Shown: piece after piece, positions 1-6,077 of the stretch | How the letters are laid out: each line of letters opens with the position of its first letter | How positions within the stretch are numbered: the stretch's first letter is position 1 | Source: a virus | IMG/VR virus record: IMGVR_UViG_3300024346_000015 | Span: 1 to 64,000 of that record | Reading direction: 5' to 3' (one strand) | DNA length: 64,000 nt | The notes under the pieces: model-generated | Seen by the model: only the letters and a program-made list of their open reading frames with translations | Told to the model about the DNA's origin: nothing | Database searches by the model: none | Made by a program: the position numbers and the translations under genes

Positions 1-599
1 TTCTCCTTACCGGAGTAGATACGATGTACATTATTCTGTACATCATAACCATAGTCTTCAAAGTCTTTGTACATCTGTTCCACTAGACTTGTAGTCGGAA
101 CAATAATGAGTGTCTTACCTTCGGTTCGTTCCTGAACCCATCGCATCAGATTATAGATGATGAAAGACTTACCCGATCCTGTCGGGGATAACAGTAACGC
201 CCTCTTCTCTTCTATACCGTGGACGATTGCGTCATACTGATATCCACGTGGTTCGAATGGCGCACCGTAGTCTTTGATCTCCTTCATCAAAGATGGGTGG
301 TCAACCTTGTTCTTAATCTCCGGATGACCAAACTCATCACTGTCCATCAACTGTAACGGGTAGTACCTATCTGCACAGAATTTCTTCAGATGTTTGTACA
401 GTCCAACAGGTAACGTCTTGGTCACCATGTTGAATAGTTTAATCTTCCCGTCCCACCGTCTTGCCTTAAACGCGGGCATGAACTTATGGCCAGGCACAAA
501 GAACGAGAAGTAATCTCGCAACTCTTGCGCTTGATGTGCGTTACACTGCACCATTAATAGTGAGTGACTCTGCAATCCTATGGTGATGTTGTTATCCAT
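1..599 (-). CDS. uvsW: UvsW-type DNA helicase, N-terminal part (cut by window edge)
   Basis: I translated this frame from the minus strand; it starts with ATG at 599 and stays open to base 1, giving 199 residues. It shows the N-terminal substrate-binding domain of UvsW (about 1-105), then a superfamily 2 helicase core: a Q-motif-like PRGYQYDA near 118, Walker A SPTGSGKS at 138-145 and motif Ia IIVPTTSLVEQ at 165-175. In T4, UvsW is an ATP-dependent helicase that remodels R-loops and stalled forks and drives the switch from origin- to recombination-dependent replication. Its start overlaps the stop of the glutaredoxin gene (592-594), so the two are probably translationally coupled. Helicase motifs II-VI lie outside the window. 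Confidence 0.93.
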   Translation of the reverse strand, partial: MDNNITIGLQSHSLLMVQCNAHQAQELRDYFSFFVPGHKFMPAFKARRWDGKIKLFNMVTKTLPVGLYKHLKKFCADRYYPLQLMDSDEFGHPEIKNKVDHPSLMKEIKDYGAPFEPRGYQYDAIVHGIEEKRALLLSPTGSGKSFIIYNLMRWVQERTEGKTLIIVPTTSLVEQMYKDFEDYGYDVQNNVHRIYSGKE

Positions 600-837
600 T
601 GAGGGACTTATTCAACTCCGTGTATCCGCCAATGTGGTTCCACTCTTCACCTTCTACTGTGAAGATCTGAGGAACAGTGCGAAATACTTGACCAGCCACT
701 GACATCAACCGTTCCTGTTCGGTCAATGCGATTTGCGTTAGATCACGGTAATCATACTCCAGACCATTACGTTCCAGTAGATCCTTTGCTTGTCTGCAAT
801 ATCCACAGACGGGTGTTCCTACTACTATATACTTCAT
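592..837 (-). CDS. Glutaredoxin
   Basis: This is an 81-residue thioredoxin-fold protein with the dithiol active site CGYC at residues 11-14 after a TP turn, the TVPQIF cis-proline segment and the GGYTEL glutathione-binding motif, all in standard glutaredoxin order and spacing. Glutaredoxins reduce disulfides using glutathione; in T4-like phages they commonly serve as electron donor to ribonucleotide reductase. No reductase gene lies in this window. It sits between uvsY (2-nt gap) and uvsW (overlap), so it belongs to the recombination operon rather than to a nucleotide metabolism cluster. The family call is secure; the partner enzyme is inferred. Confidence 0.93.
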   Translation of the reverse strand: MKYIVVGTPVCGYCRQAKDLLERNGLEYDYRDLTQIALTEQERLMSVAGQVFRTVPQIFTVEGEEWNHIGGYTELNKSLNG

Positions 838-838
838 C

Positions 839-1288
839 TTATGCTCCTGCCTCGAATTGTTTCCATCTGATCATATTTCCGATCGTTTGATGTCTCCAGT
901 TAAGGTTATTTACTATTTCATTAAGTGTCTCAATTACAGTCTTTAGGTATGCGACCTTCTCTTCACTACGTTGAATCTCCGGATCGGAGTCGTAGTAATG
1001 TTCCATCTCACCTTTCAGTATCTTCAGACCGTTGAACGGGTCTGGTTCCCACCCTTTAGATTTGAGGGTGTTCTCGTCCATCTTACCATTGTAGTACAAC
1101 CACTTATCCTTCAACAGAATCTTCTGTACGTGATCGGCACGTTTCAAGGACAACTTGGCTGTGGACAGGTATTGTAAATATTTTGCGTGTAACATCGGAG
1201 TGTTACGGGACGTTTCGTCCAGTTGATGTGTAGGGATCTGACAGTCTGTCTTCCACTCACTCAATATCAATTCTAAATCTAACTTCAT
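839..1288 (-). CDS. uvsY: UvsY recombination mediator
   Basis: This 149-residue protein matches the T4 UvsY family (137 aa in T4) in length, in its charged and helical makeup, and in its place directly upstream of UvsW. Recognisable features are the N-terminal LELILSEWKTDCQI helix, the LLKDKWLYYNGK segment and a C-terminal helical region. In T4, UvsY is a hexameric mediator that loads the UvsX recombinase onto gp32-coated single-stranded DNA, and gp32 is also in this window (61907-62830). UvsX itself is not here. The gene is packed between a 2OG oxygenase-like gene (3-nt gap) and glutaredoxin. Confidence 0.88.
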   Translation of the reverse strand: MKLDLELILSEWKTDCQIPTHQLDETSRNTPMLHAKYLQYLSTAKLSLKRADHVQKILLKDKWLYYNGKMDENTLKSKGWEPDPFNGLKILKGEMEHYYDSDPEIQRSEEKVAYLKTVIETLNEIVNNLNWRHQTIGNMIRWKQFEAGA

Positions 1289-1291
1289 AAT

Positions 1292-1939
1292 TTATTCCTC
1301 ATTCTTTATATAGTCTACCATATCTAACCAATAGTCTTGATCAAAACCCAATGTAAAACTCAGTGTCATTCTATAACAGTCAGTGTACGCACAGTGATAT
1401 ATGACTGGTCTTTCTTCTTCGTAACTTGCGAAGTATCCTACCTTACACGACCAACCCTTCTTGTCATGCATTGTATTTATCTTTCCGTTATCTACCCATT
1501 TGAACCAACCATCTCCGGTCTCACTCCACGTGAATATCACATTGAACGATGCCGCGTTTGCGTTATTGTGCCAGTCTATGAATCCTTGAGGTGGATACAA
1601 CTGAGACAATGCAGAAGACTGTAACCCCAATTCTGTCTTGAGTCGATCGTTGACTTCCTCGAAGTCTTTCGTGTACAACGCCTTCGCTTCCGCATCCGGT
1701 TGATTATAGTGTTGAGGTTTTATTGGATGCGAGTACGCAGCTCCGGGCAGACCGTCATGATCTGACCCCTTCTTCATTAATTCGTTTAGGTATTCTTCGG
1801 ATGTGAAGTGATTGCCCTCACCAATATGTTGGCTCATACAATCACTCGTCTTCGTGACATCATATTTCTCACGATACAAATAACGAAATCTTTCTAATAT
1901 ATCAAGAACACGTTGGTTCTTCACTTCAATAAACTTCAT
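1292..1939 (-). CDS. 2OG-Fe(II) oxygenase-like protein (HxN variant), paralogue of the 21.6-22.3 kb gene
   Basis: This 215-residue protein has a double-stranded beta-helix signature: GFIDWHNNANA with H124 and N126, then YHCAYTDCYRM with H182 and R190. The arrangement H-x-N, about 58 residues, H, eight residues, R resembles 2-oxoglutarate/Fe(II) oxygenases, but the usual Asp/Glu of HxD/E is Asn. It shares these blocks almost word for word with the protein at 21625-22338, so the two are paralogues. A standard metal triad is therefore uncertain: this could be a variant oxygenase or a non-catalytic relative. It lies 1 nt after the tail-tube-like gene and 3 nt before uvsY, in a late-type operon. 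The substrate is unknown. Confidence 0.6.
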   Translation of the reverse strand: MKFIEVKNQRVLDILERFRYLYREKYDVTKTSDCMSQHIGEGNHFTSEEYLNELMKKGSDHDGLPGAAYSHPIKPQHYNQPDAEAKALYTKDFEEVNDRLKTELGLQSSALSQLYPPQGFIDWHNNANAASFNVIFTWSETGDGWFKWVDNGKINTMHDKKGWSCKVGYFASYEEERPVIYHCAYTDCYRMTLSFTLGFDQDYWLDMVDYIKNEE

Positions 1940-1940
1940 A

Positions 1941-2432
1941 CTACCTCAGTTCAAATGACGAAAATCTAAACTCCACGTTGAATGTTAAGTACTGCACGGT
2001 CGATGTGTTTGCTTGTAACTGTATAGAACTAATGTTTGTTGGTATACAGTCTTTATATAGTATCTGCGTATTGGAGTTGTTATGACTCGTTAAGATACTT
2101 ACTACGATATCCTGATACGGACTAAACTGAGCATCAGTGTTGGATGTCTGAGGCGAGTTGATCGTACTCTCTAACCAAGACTGCATCTCTTTGTATGATG
2201 TCATGTTCTCGTCCAGTATGATATCCAAGGCAAGACTACCGTAAGTGATCTTGTCACCCGCTAATGGAATAGACGTTATGCGTGGCGTACCAAGTTCTAA
2301 CGGAGAAACCGTAGAGCCCGGATGCGTCACACCCTGTGCAAAGTACTCAAGGTTCGGGTAATTTTGCCTACTAATTATAACACGAAACCCAGTCGGTTGC
2401 AAGTAGTTTTTGTTTGCTGTTAGTTCTGCCAT
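1941..2432 (-). CDS. Tail-tube-fold (T4 gp19 family-like) virion protein
   Basis: This 163-residue protein has the look of the gp19/gp54 tube fold: an N-terminal TGFRVIISRQNYPNLEYF strand, a central DIILDENM segment, and a C-terminal block (FPTN-type CIPTNISSIQLQ followed by YLTFNVEFRF) that parallels CFPTNVSEIAL/FTVEFAIQYW in the real tube protein at 11299-11826. It is therefore probably a tube, tube-cap or connector component rather than a second copy of the tube subunit. It is the first gene after a late promoter (2453-2460) and heads the 2OG-like, uvsY, glutaredoxin, uvsW run. I cannot assign a precise T4 counterpart. Confidence 0.6.
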   Translation of the reverse strand: MAELTANKNYLQPTGFRVIISRQNYPNLEYFAQGVTHPGSTVSPLELGTPRITSIPLAGDKITYGSLALDIILDENMTSYKEMQSWLESTINSPQTSNTDAQFSPYQDIVVSILTSHNNSNTQILYKDCIPTNISSIQLQANTSTVQYLTFNVEFRFSSFELR

Positions 2433-2452
2433 TGATGTTCTCCTATACCTTC

Positions 2453-2460
2453 TATTTATA
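2453..2460 (-). promoter_or_regulatory. T4-type late promoter
   Basis: The minus strand reads TATAAATAG about 20 nt upstream of the tube-like gene starting at 2432. This matches the T4 late consensus TATAAATA recognised by gp55/gp33-programmed RNA polymerase. Confidence 0.8.
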
Positions 2461-2461
2461 C

Positions 2462-2469
2462 GATAAATA
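2462..2469 (+). promoter_or_regulatory. Candidate divergent late promoter (GATAAATA)
   Basis: The plus strand reads GATAAATA, one base from the late consensus, 6 nt before the PhyH gene ATG at 2476. The same variant sits before the gp4 operon (56637-56644). The box is so close to the ATG that the transcript would start at or next to the start codon. No Shine-Dalgarno sequence is visible before that ATG. Confidence 0.5.
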
Positions 2470-2475
2470 ACTCAC

Positions 2476-3171
2476 ATGAACAGAGATATTAAAAAATTCC
2501 ACGAATGCGGTTATGTCATAGTTACCGACTTTCTCAGCGACTCGCAACATGAGGAGTTGGTGAAAGAATGTCATAATCTTGCCGACTTCGGTATGCATAA
2601 TCCCGATAAGTTTTGGGTTTTAAATGCACCAAACAATCCATGTAAACTTGACGGTGTAATGGAGTTGTCCGGTAAGTTATTTAGACTTGGTAGAAATGAG
2701 ACGTTGGTCAAGTATGCAAGGGAACTGATAGGGCCCGATATAGAGACCTATATCTCTAAGTTCTTTCCCATGATACCAAGGGAAGGATTCTCTGTAGACT
2801 GGCATCAAGACAATCATTACATAAAGGCAGATCCAAATAAGATGATCAGTTGTGATGTGTTTGTTGAAGGTGCGTCCAAAGAGAATGGTTGTCTACGTAT
2901 CATACCCAACTCTCAACATGAACTACTGCCCCACGAATTGACATCTCACGATGTATTCGATTGGATAGAAGATAGACATTGGGACAATATCATAGACATA
3001 GAACTAGACGAACCTTTTGCCATACTCTTTCACCCTCAGTTAATCCACAGTTGTTATCGTAACACTAGTGATCGATTTAGATACAGTGTTGCGTGGGAAT
3101 ATATCACCACCGATAACCACTCACCTATACACCGAGGGCATCATTCTCAAGATCGTTTAAATATCGCTTGA
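2476..3171 (+). CDS. Phytanoyl-CoA dioxygenase (PhyH) family 2OG-Fe(II) oxygenase
   Basis: This 231-residue protein has all PhyH landmarks: a short helical start with GYVIVTDFL, metal motif WHQDNHY (H110 and D112), the ENGCLRIIPNSQH segment typical of the family, distal metal ligand H191 in LIHSCYRNTS and 2OG-binding R200/R202. The iron triad H110, D112, H191 is intact, so it should be an active hydroxylase. PhyH-like genes are frequent in marine T4-like phages; their substrates are mostly unknown. It is the first plus-strand gene after the uvsW-uvsY block and is followed within 50 nt by a sigma70-type promoter for the next gene. Confidence 0.85.
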   Translation: MNRDIKKFHECGYVIVTDFLSDSQHEELVKECHNLADFGMHNPDKFWVLNAPNNPCKLDGVMELSGKLFRLGRNETLVKYARELIGPDIETYISKFFPMIPREGFSVDWHQDNHYIKADPNKMISCDVFVEGASKENGCLRIIPNSQHELLPHELTSHDVFDWIEDRHWDNIIDIELDEPFAILFHPQLIHSCYRNTSDRFRYSVAWEYITTDNHSPIHRGHHSQDRLNIA

Positions 3172-3196
3172 CTTAATTTGCTACATACTGTATAAT
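3168..3196 (+). promoter_or_regulatory. Sigma70-type promoter for the DUF4338-like gene
   Basis: TTGACT at 3168-3173, a 17-nt spacer and a perfect TATAAT at 3191-3196 form a near-consensus housekeeping promoter. It overlaps the end of the PhyH gene. A GAGGAAA ribosome-binding site at 3211-3217 precedes the ATG at 3222. This implies early expression by host polymerase. Confidence 0.82.
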
Positions 3197-3221
3197 GTGT
3201 AACAGATGATGAGGAAAGTAA

Positions 3222-4352
3222 ATGATTTTAGAACATAAAGATGCGTTATACGCAGCAAATGCTTTTGATGAGTTCTTTGGAAACATAGAACGCATCGATG
3301 AATACATGAGACAGATCAAGATGGAACGTATGGAATCCTTTCCGTACTCTCTGCCTGGCATGGGGCCAGAAGAAGATCTGTTCAGCAACTTCGATATCCA
3401 TCCGTCAGAGATGGAGTTTGTAATACAAGAATCACCCGCACAACAGTTCATGTCCTACATGGAGATTGTCACGTCCGCACCCGTGGAAGCGTCAATTCCA
3501 GGCAAGGGACTGAAGTGGGTTATCAAAGAGAAGAATACTAACATGGTTGTTGGTATGATTCGTTTCGGTTCTCCTACTATTAATAGTAGACCACGGAACG
3601 AATGGTTAGGACGACCACTAGACAGTATGAATCCAGACGTAATGAAACGGTTCAATGACTCCGCAATCATGGGGTTCAACATTGTACCGACTCAACCGTT
3701 CGGTTACAACTATCTTGGTGGTAAGTTACTGGCCGCAATTTGTTGTTCCCACCACACACGTGAGGCATTGAACAAGAAGTACAATTCAAACTTCTGTATG
3801 TTCGAGACTACTTCGTTATACGGGTCAACAAAGTCTGCATCGCAGTATGATGGTATGAAACCATTTCTGCGGTTCAATGGTTTGACAGACTCAAACTTCT
3901 TACCACTAATCAATGACAACACTTACCGCAGACTTAGTGCATGGTTCGTTGAAAAGAATGGTGGTGAACCCTTGGTTCCTGTGGACGCCTCATCTCGTAA
4001 ACTAAAAACACAGACCAAGATGGCATCTATTATCAAAGCCTCTCTCAAGGTACATGATGAGAATGCCTATAAGAAGTTCTGTCAAACTTATTCGGATGCA
4101 AAGGGACTGACGGAACGTAAACGTTCTTTCGTGTCTACCTACGGGTACGACAACGTCCCTGCGTATTTGAACCTAGAAACCGATACATTGATCAAGAAAG
4201 AGAATTTCGACAGATTCTCTCTAGAGGGTGTTACTGCATGGTGGAAGAAGAATGCCATCAAACGTTATGACAAACTCAAGAGTGAAGGTCGTTTGCGTAG
4301 ACAAGTAGAGACTTGGAATGTAAATGCAGACGACATTGATATTATAAGATAA
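3222..4352 (+). CDS. DUF4338-like (DruA/GNAT-like) protein, possible DNA-modification enzyme
   Basis: This 376-residue protein has a central block resembling DUF4338, the family that includes Druantia DruA: VVGMIRFGSP near 110, then NDSAIMGFNIVPTQPFGYNYLGG, LAAICCSHHTREAL and MFETTSLYGSTKSASQYDG. In family proteins the matching order is an (L/V)VG..(A/F)..P strand, a hydrophobic P-x-x-x-x-LG helix and an (L/F)ET strand. The N-terminal 90 residues and the basic C-terminal 100 residues are unassigned. It has its own strong promoter and ribosome-binding site and is followed by a ParB-like gene. Early expression and pairing with a ParB-fold protein suggest DNA modification or defence-related work, which is inference. 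The DUF assignment rests on motif recall and needs a profile search. Confidence 0.55.
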   Translation: MILEHKDALYAANAFDEFFGNIERIDEYMRQIKMERMESFPYSLPGMGPEEDLFSNFDIHPSEMEFVIQESPAQQFMSYMEIVTSAPVEASIPGKGLKWVIKEKNTNMVVGMIRFGSPTINSRPRNEWLGRPLDSMNPDVMKRFNDSAIMGFNIVPTQPFGYNYLGGKLLAAICCSHHTREALNKKYNSNFCMFETTSLYGSTKSASQYDGMKPFLRFNGLTDSNFLPLINDNTYRRLSAWFVEKNGGEPLVPVDASSRKLKTQTKMASIIKASLKVHDENAYKKFCQTYSDAKGLTERKRSFVSTYGYDNVPAYLNLETDTLIKKENFDRFSLEGVTAWWKKNAIKRYDKLKSEGRLRRQVETWNVNADDIDIIR

Positions 4353-4377
4353 GAGTCTTATATATACTACTGTGTTC

Positions 4378-4383
4378 TATAAT
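4378..4383 (+). promoter_or_regulatory. -10 element (TATAAT) upstream of the ParB-like gene
   Basis: A perfect TATAAT lies in the 81-nt gap between the DUF4338-like and ParB-like genes. The best -35 candidate, TCTTAT at 4356-4361 with a 16-nt spacer, is poor, so the promoter may be weak or activator-dependent. AGGAAA precedes the ATG at 4434. Confidence 0.5.
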
Positions 4384-4433
4384 CCTCAATGAGTTTTATA
4401 TTTCACTTAATTTAATCCAATAGGAAAATAACT

Positions 4434-5420
4434 ATGTCAATCATAACACTAGCTGATTATGTCAGCACAAATACAGACCATATCGCGTTACCCGACTACA
4501 CTGACCTTGGTGTAGAATCCGTAGAAAACATTGTACTATCTTTTGACCAGATTCATATCGATGATATCACTGGCAACGTAGGTAAGGTAGACACCCACAC
4601 TGGCGCTGAGATCGAACAACTTAGGTTGTCTTTCGCTGACGGTGTCGATTCCCAAGAGTTTCCACCCGCAGTTTATTACCGTGGTGCGGCGTTTAGTAAA
4701 CCATACGTCCTTGTATATGGTTACGGTAGATCCGAAGCGATTCGTGCTTTGGGACAAAAAGAGTGGATCTTTACTTTGTTCGCTGGTACACCAGAACAGA
4801 TGGAAGATGTACAGGCACAAGAGAACGAGGGATATCCCAAGCGATTCAACAAAGAAGTCGATATGCGTAAACACCTGAGTCGCAAAGTTGCAAATGGTCG
4901 CATCAAGAATACAGAGAAGGCGATTACCAAAGAGTTCATTAGAATCTACGGTAAGACACGAGATAAGACTTGTCGTAACCGTGTAGTGAAAATGGTTATG
5001 GAAGCGGCAGATACGCCACAACCGTATATCCTATATACCTCTGTCCCTAAAGTACAGGATTGGGTATCTAACCACTCTTCGGTAGAACATGTTATCGGTG
5101 GTGAGTTCAGTGAGGAAACCAACTCATACGGTGTATGTATCGGTGAAGGTTATCAGTATCGTGTTATCATGCAGGCTGTTAATCGTTACATGGAGACAGG
5201 TAAGTTTACCAACCTTATTGGTCATGTAGGCGCACCGACTTCAAAGGCGACACTAGAGATCAAACGAAAGAGATTTGTTGATCAGTTAAATACACACAGA
5301 CAGGCATTAGAGTATTGTGGGTTGACTACATTCCCCGTGAGACTTCTTGGTTTCTTACCACAAGAACAGGGTAAAGAAAGTTTGAAACAATTAGTAAAAT
5401 ATTCCTTGCCAAACAACTAG
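4434..5420 (+). CDS. ParB/sulfiredoxin-fold-like nuclease-domain protein
   Basis: This 328-residue protein has a ParB-N-like arrangement: PPAVYYRGAAFSKPYVLVYGYGRSEAIRALG (about 78-108), in which an input strand is followed by the GxxRxxA-type GRSEAIRALG box, then AQENEGYPKRF (about 128-138), the counterpart of the ParB box with ENxxR/K residues. The remainder (140-328) is basic and helical and may bind DNA; I recognise no further domain. ParB-fold proteins range from partition CTPases to nucleases and DNA-modification partners. It stands directly after the DUF4338-like gene and before the tRNA, on the strand opposite to the late genes, with its own -10 box. Function is not established. Confidence 0.5.
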   Translation: MSIITLADYVSTNTDHIALPDYTDLGVESVENIVLSFDQIHIDDITGNVGKVDTHTGAEIEQLRLSFADGVDSQEFPPAVYYRGAAFSKPYVLVYGYGRSEAIRALGQKEWIFTLFAGTPEQMEDVQAQENEGYPKRFNKEVDMRKHLSRKVANGRIKNTEKAITKEFIRIYGKTRDKTCRNRVVKMVMEAADTPQPYILYTSVPKVQDWVSNHSSVEHVIGGEFSEETNSYGVCIGEGYQYRVIMQAVNRYMETGKFTNLIGHVGAPTSKATLEIKRKRFVDQLNTHRQALEYCGLTTFPVRLLGFLPQEQGKESLKQLVKYSLPNN

Positions 5421-5435
5421 AGTTTGTGTTATAAT
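5406..5435 (+). promoter_or_regulatory. Sigma70-type promoter for the tRNA gene
   Basis: TTGCCA at 5406-5411, an 18-nt spacer and TATAAT at 5430-5435. Initiation would fall near 5442, just before the tRNA 5' end at 5449. The element overlaps the 3' end of the ParB-like gene. The same TTGCCA-18-TATAAT pair occurs upstream of gp32. Confidence 0.8.
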
Positions 5436-5448
5436 ATACCCATATTAT

Positions 5449-5520
5449 GCGGAGTTAGTATAATGATTACGTTAGGTGTCCAACCTAAAGATGGGGGTTC
5501 AAGTCCTCTGCTCCGCTCCA
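5449..5520 (+). tRNA. tRNA-Gly(UCC)-like, with atypical anticodon loop and short D loop
   Basis: A 72-nt cloverleaf with encoded CCA. The acceptor stem GCGGAGT pairs with GCTCCGC; position 73 is U, as in tRNA-Gly. The anticodon stem TTAGG/CCTAA holds the loop TGTCCAA, giving anticodon UCC. The T stem GGGGG/CCTCT holds the loop TTCAAGT. Two features are abnormal: the base before the anticodon is G instead of the near-universal U33, and the D arm (GTA...TAC) has no GG pair for G18/G19. The layout otherwise parallels T4 tRNA-Gly(UCC). It has its own sigma70-like promoter and an intrinsic terminator 12 nt downstream, so it is a dedicated transcription unit. It could be degenerate, or specialised for a non-ribosomal role. 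Confidence 0.75.
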
Positions 5521-5531
5521 AACATTTTTCC

Positions 5532-5555
5532 CCCCACTTCGGTGGGGTTTTTTTT
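5532..5555 (+). terminator. Intrinsic terminator after the tRNA gene
   Basis: Stem CCCCAC/GTGGGG with a TTCG tetraloop, followed by eight T residues. It ends the tRNA unit 12 nt after CCA and separates the early plus-strand island from the late minus-strand genes. Confidence 0.92.
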
Positions 5556-5580
5556 GGGTGCCATCCTTGGCTATCTTACT

Positions 5581-5787
5581 CTATTCCCCTTCTGGTGCTG
5601 TTGCATCTGTGCCAGTCTTTTCCGCAACATCTTTAATCAAATTTGATGTCACATCTAACACACCGGCAGTTACACCAAAGACATCTGAACCAACACCTTT
5701 AATAACACCACCAGTACCATCGATAGTTGCATCGACAGTTGAACAAGCAGACAGAACTAATGCGAATGCAATTGCAATAAAACGCAT
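5581..5787 (-). CDS. Small late lipoprotein
   Basis: This 68-residue protein begins with a short charged start and hydrophobic stretch ending in the lipobox LSAC (residues 12-15), so Cys15 should be lipidated after signal peptidase II cleavage. The mature part is about 54 residues of amphipathic valine/glycine-rich sequence (GVIKGVGSDVFGVTAGVLDV), reminiscent of entericidin-size lipoproteins. An AGGAGAG ribosome-binding site precedes the ATG. It follows the capsid terminator and two late promoters (5890, 5997). In phages such late lipoproteins act as outer-membrane spanins or as superinfection-exclusion factors; neither can be chosen from sequence. No inner-membrane spanin partner was seen nearby. 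Confidence 0.75.
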   Translation of the reverse strand: MRFIAIAFALVLSACSTVDATIDGTGGVIKGVGSDVFGVTAGVLDVTSNLIKDVAEKTGTDATAPEGE

Positions 5788-5836
5788 AATACTCTCCTGT
5801 TTCTAGATTGCTGGATAACCAGATTCCGACTAACGC

Positions 5837-5968
5837 TTACCCGTATAGGGCATCCCCCGTTGTTACTTTGTCCAGTTCGTGAACATAGGTATTTATACGT
5901 ATAGTAAAATCTTCTATCCAGTAATTCCGGCTGTGGTTTCCTATCCACTCATGTGCAGTACGTACCAC
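5837..5968 (-). CDS. Candidate 43-residue small protein downstream of the capsid gene
   Basis: A GTG-started frame gives 43 residues with normal protein character, for example HEWIGNHSRNYWIEDF and INTYVHELDKV. It fills most of the gap between the capsid terminator and the lipoprotein gene and begins about 30 nt after a late promoter (5997-6004). The weak point is initiation: the AGGAAG ribosome-binding site lies about 15 nt before the GTG, and an ATG right after it opens a different, 11-codon frame. The second late promoter (5890-5897) lies inside the coding sequence. No family is recognised. Confidence 0.45.
   Translation of the reverse strand: MVRTAHEWIGNHSRNYWIEDFTIRINTYVHELDKVTTGDALYG
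5890..5897 (-). promoter_or_regulatory. T4-type late promoter
   Basis: Minus strand TATAAATA about 100 nt upstream of the lipoprotein gene (start 5787), inside the candidate 43-residue frame. Confidence 0.65.
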
Positions 5969-5996
5969 TTGATACGCAGAACATCTTCCTTATATC

Positions 5997-6004
5997 TATT
6001 TATA
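5997..6004 (-). promoter_or_regulatory. T4-type late promoter
   Basis: Minus strand TATAAATAG immediately after the capsid gene terminator. It would restart transcription for the small protein and lipoprotein. Confidence 0.8.
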
Positions 6005-6008
6005 CGCA

Positions 6009-6035
6009 TAAAAAAAGGGACTCCGAAGAGTCCCT
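6009..6035 (-). terminator. Intrinsic terminator of the capsid gene unit
   Basis: On the minus strand an 8-bp stem AGGGACTC/GAGTCCCT with TTCG loop is followed by seven T residues. It lies about 40 nt after the capsid stop codon and ends the head gene unit. A copy with identical sequence closes the gp32 unit at 61724-61749. Confidence 0.93.
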
Positions 6036-6077
6036 CTAAAATGTGGTGAGTTAACCTCACTCTTATTTTTATACTTC

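Noticed and set aside
1474-1481. GATAAATA on the minus strand inside the first oxygenase-like gene
   Set aside because: A single variant match within coding sequence; not enough to call a uvsY promoter.
4536-5021. 161-residue open frame on the minus strand
   Set aside because: It is antisense to the ParB-like gene; the sense gene has a ribosome-binding site and sensible motifs.
5449-5520. tRNA-Asp(GUC) or tRNA-Trp(CCA) reading
   Set aside because: Either would restore U33 but breaks the perfect 5-bp anticodon stem; U73 and the acceptor stem also favour Gly.
5424-5636. 70-residue open frame on the plus strand
   Set aside because: It runs through the tRNA and its terminator, so it cannot be a normal gene.
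5558-5806. 82-residue plus-strand frame opposite the lipoprotein
   Set aside because: The minus frame has a lipobox, a good ribosome-binding site and late promoters; the plus frame has none of these.
5757-5948. 63-residue minus-strand frame
   Set aside because: It overlaps the candidate 43-residue frame and the lipoprotein start in another phase and has unnatural composition.
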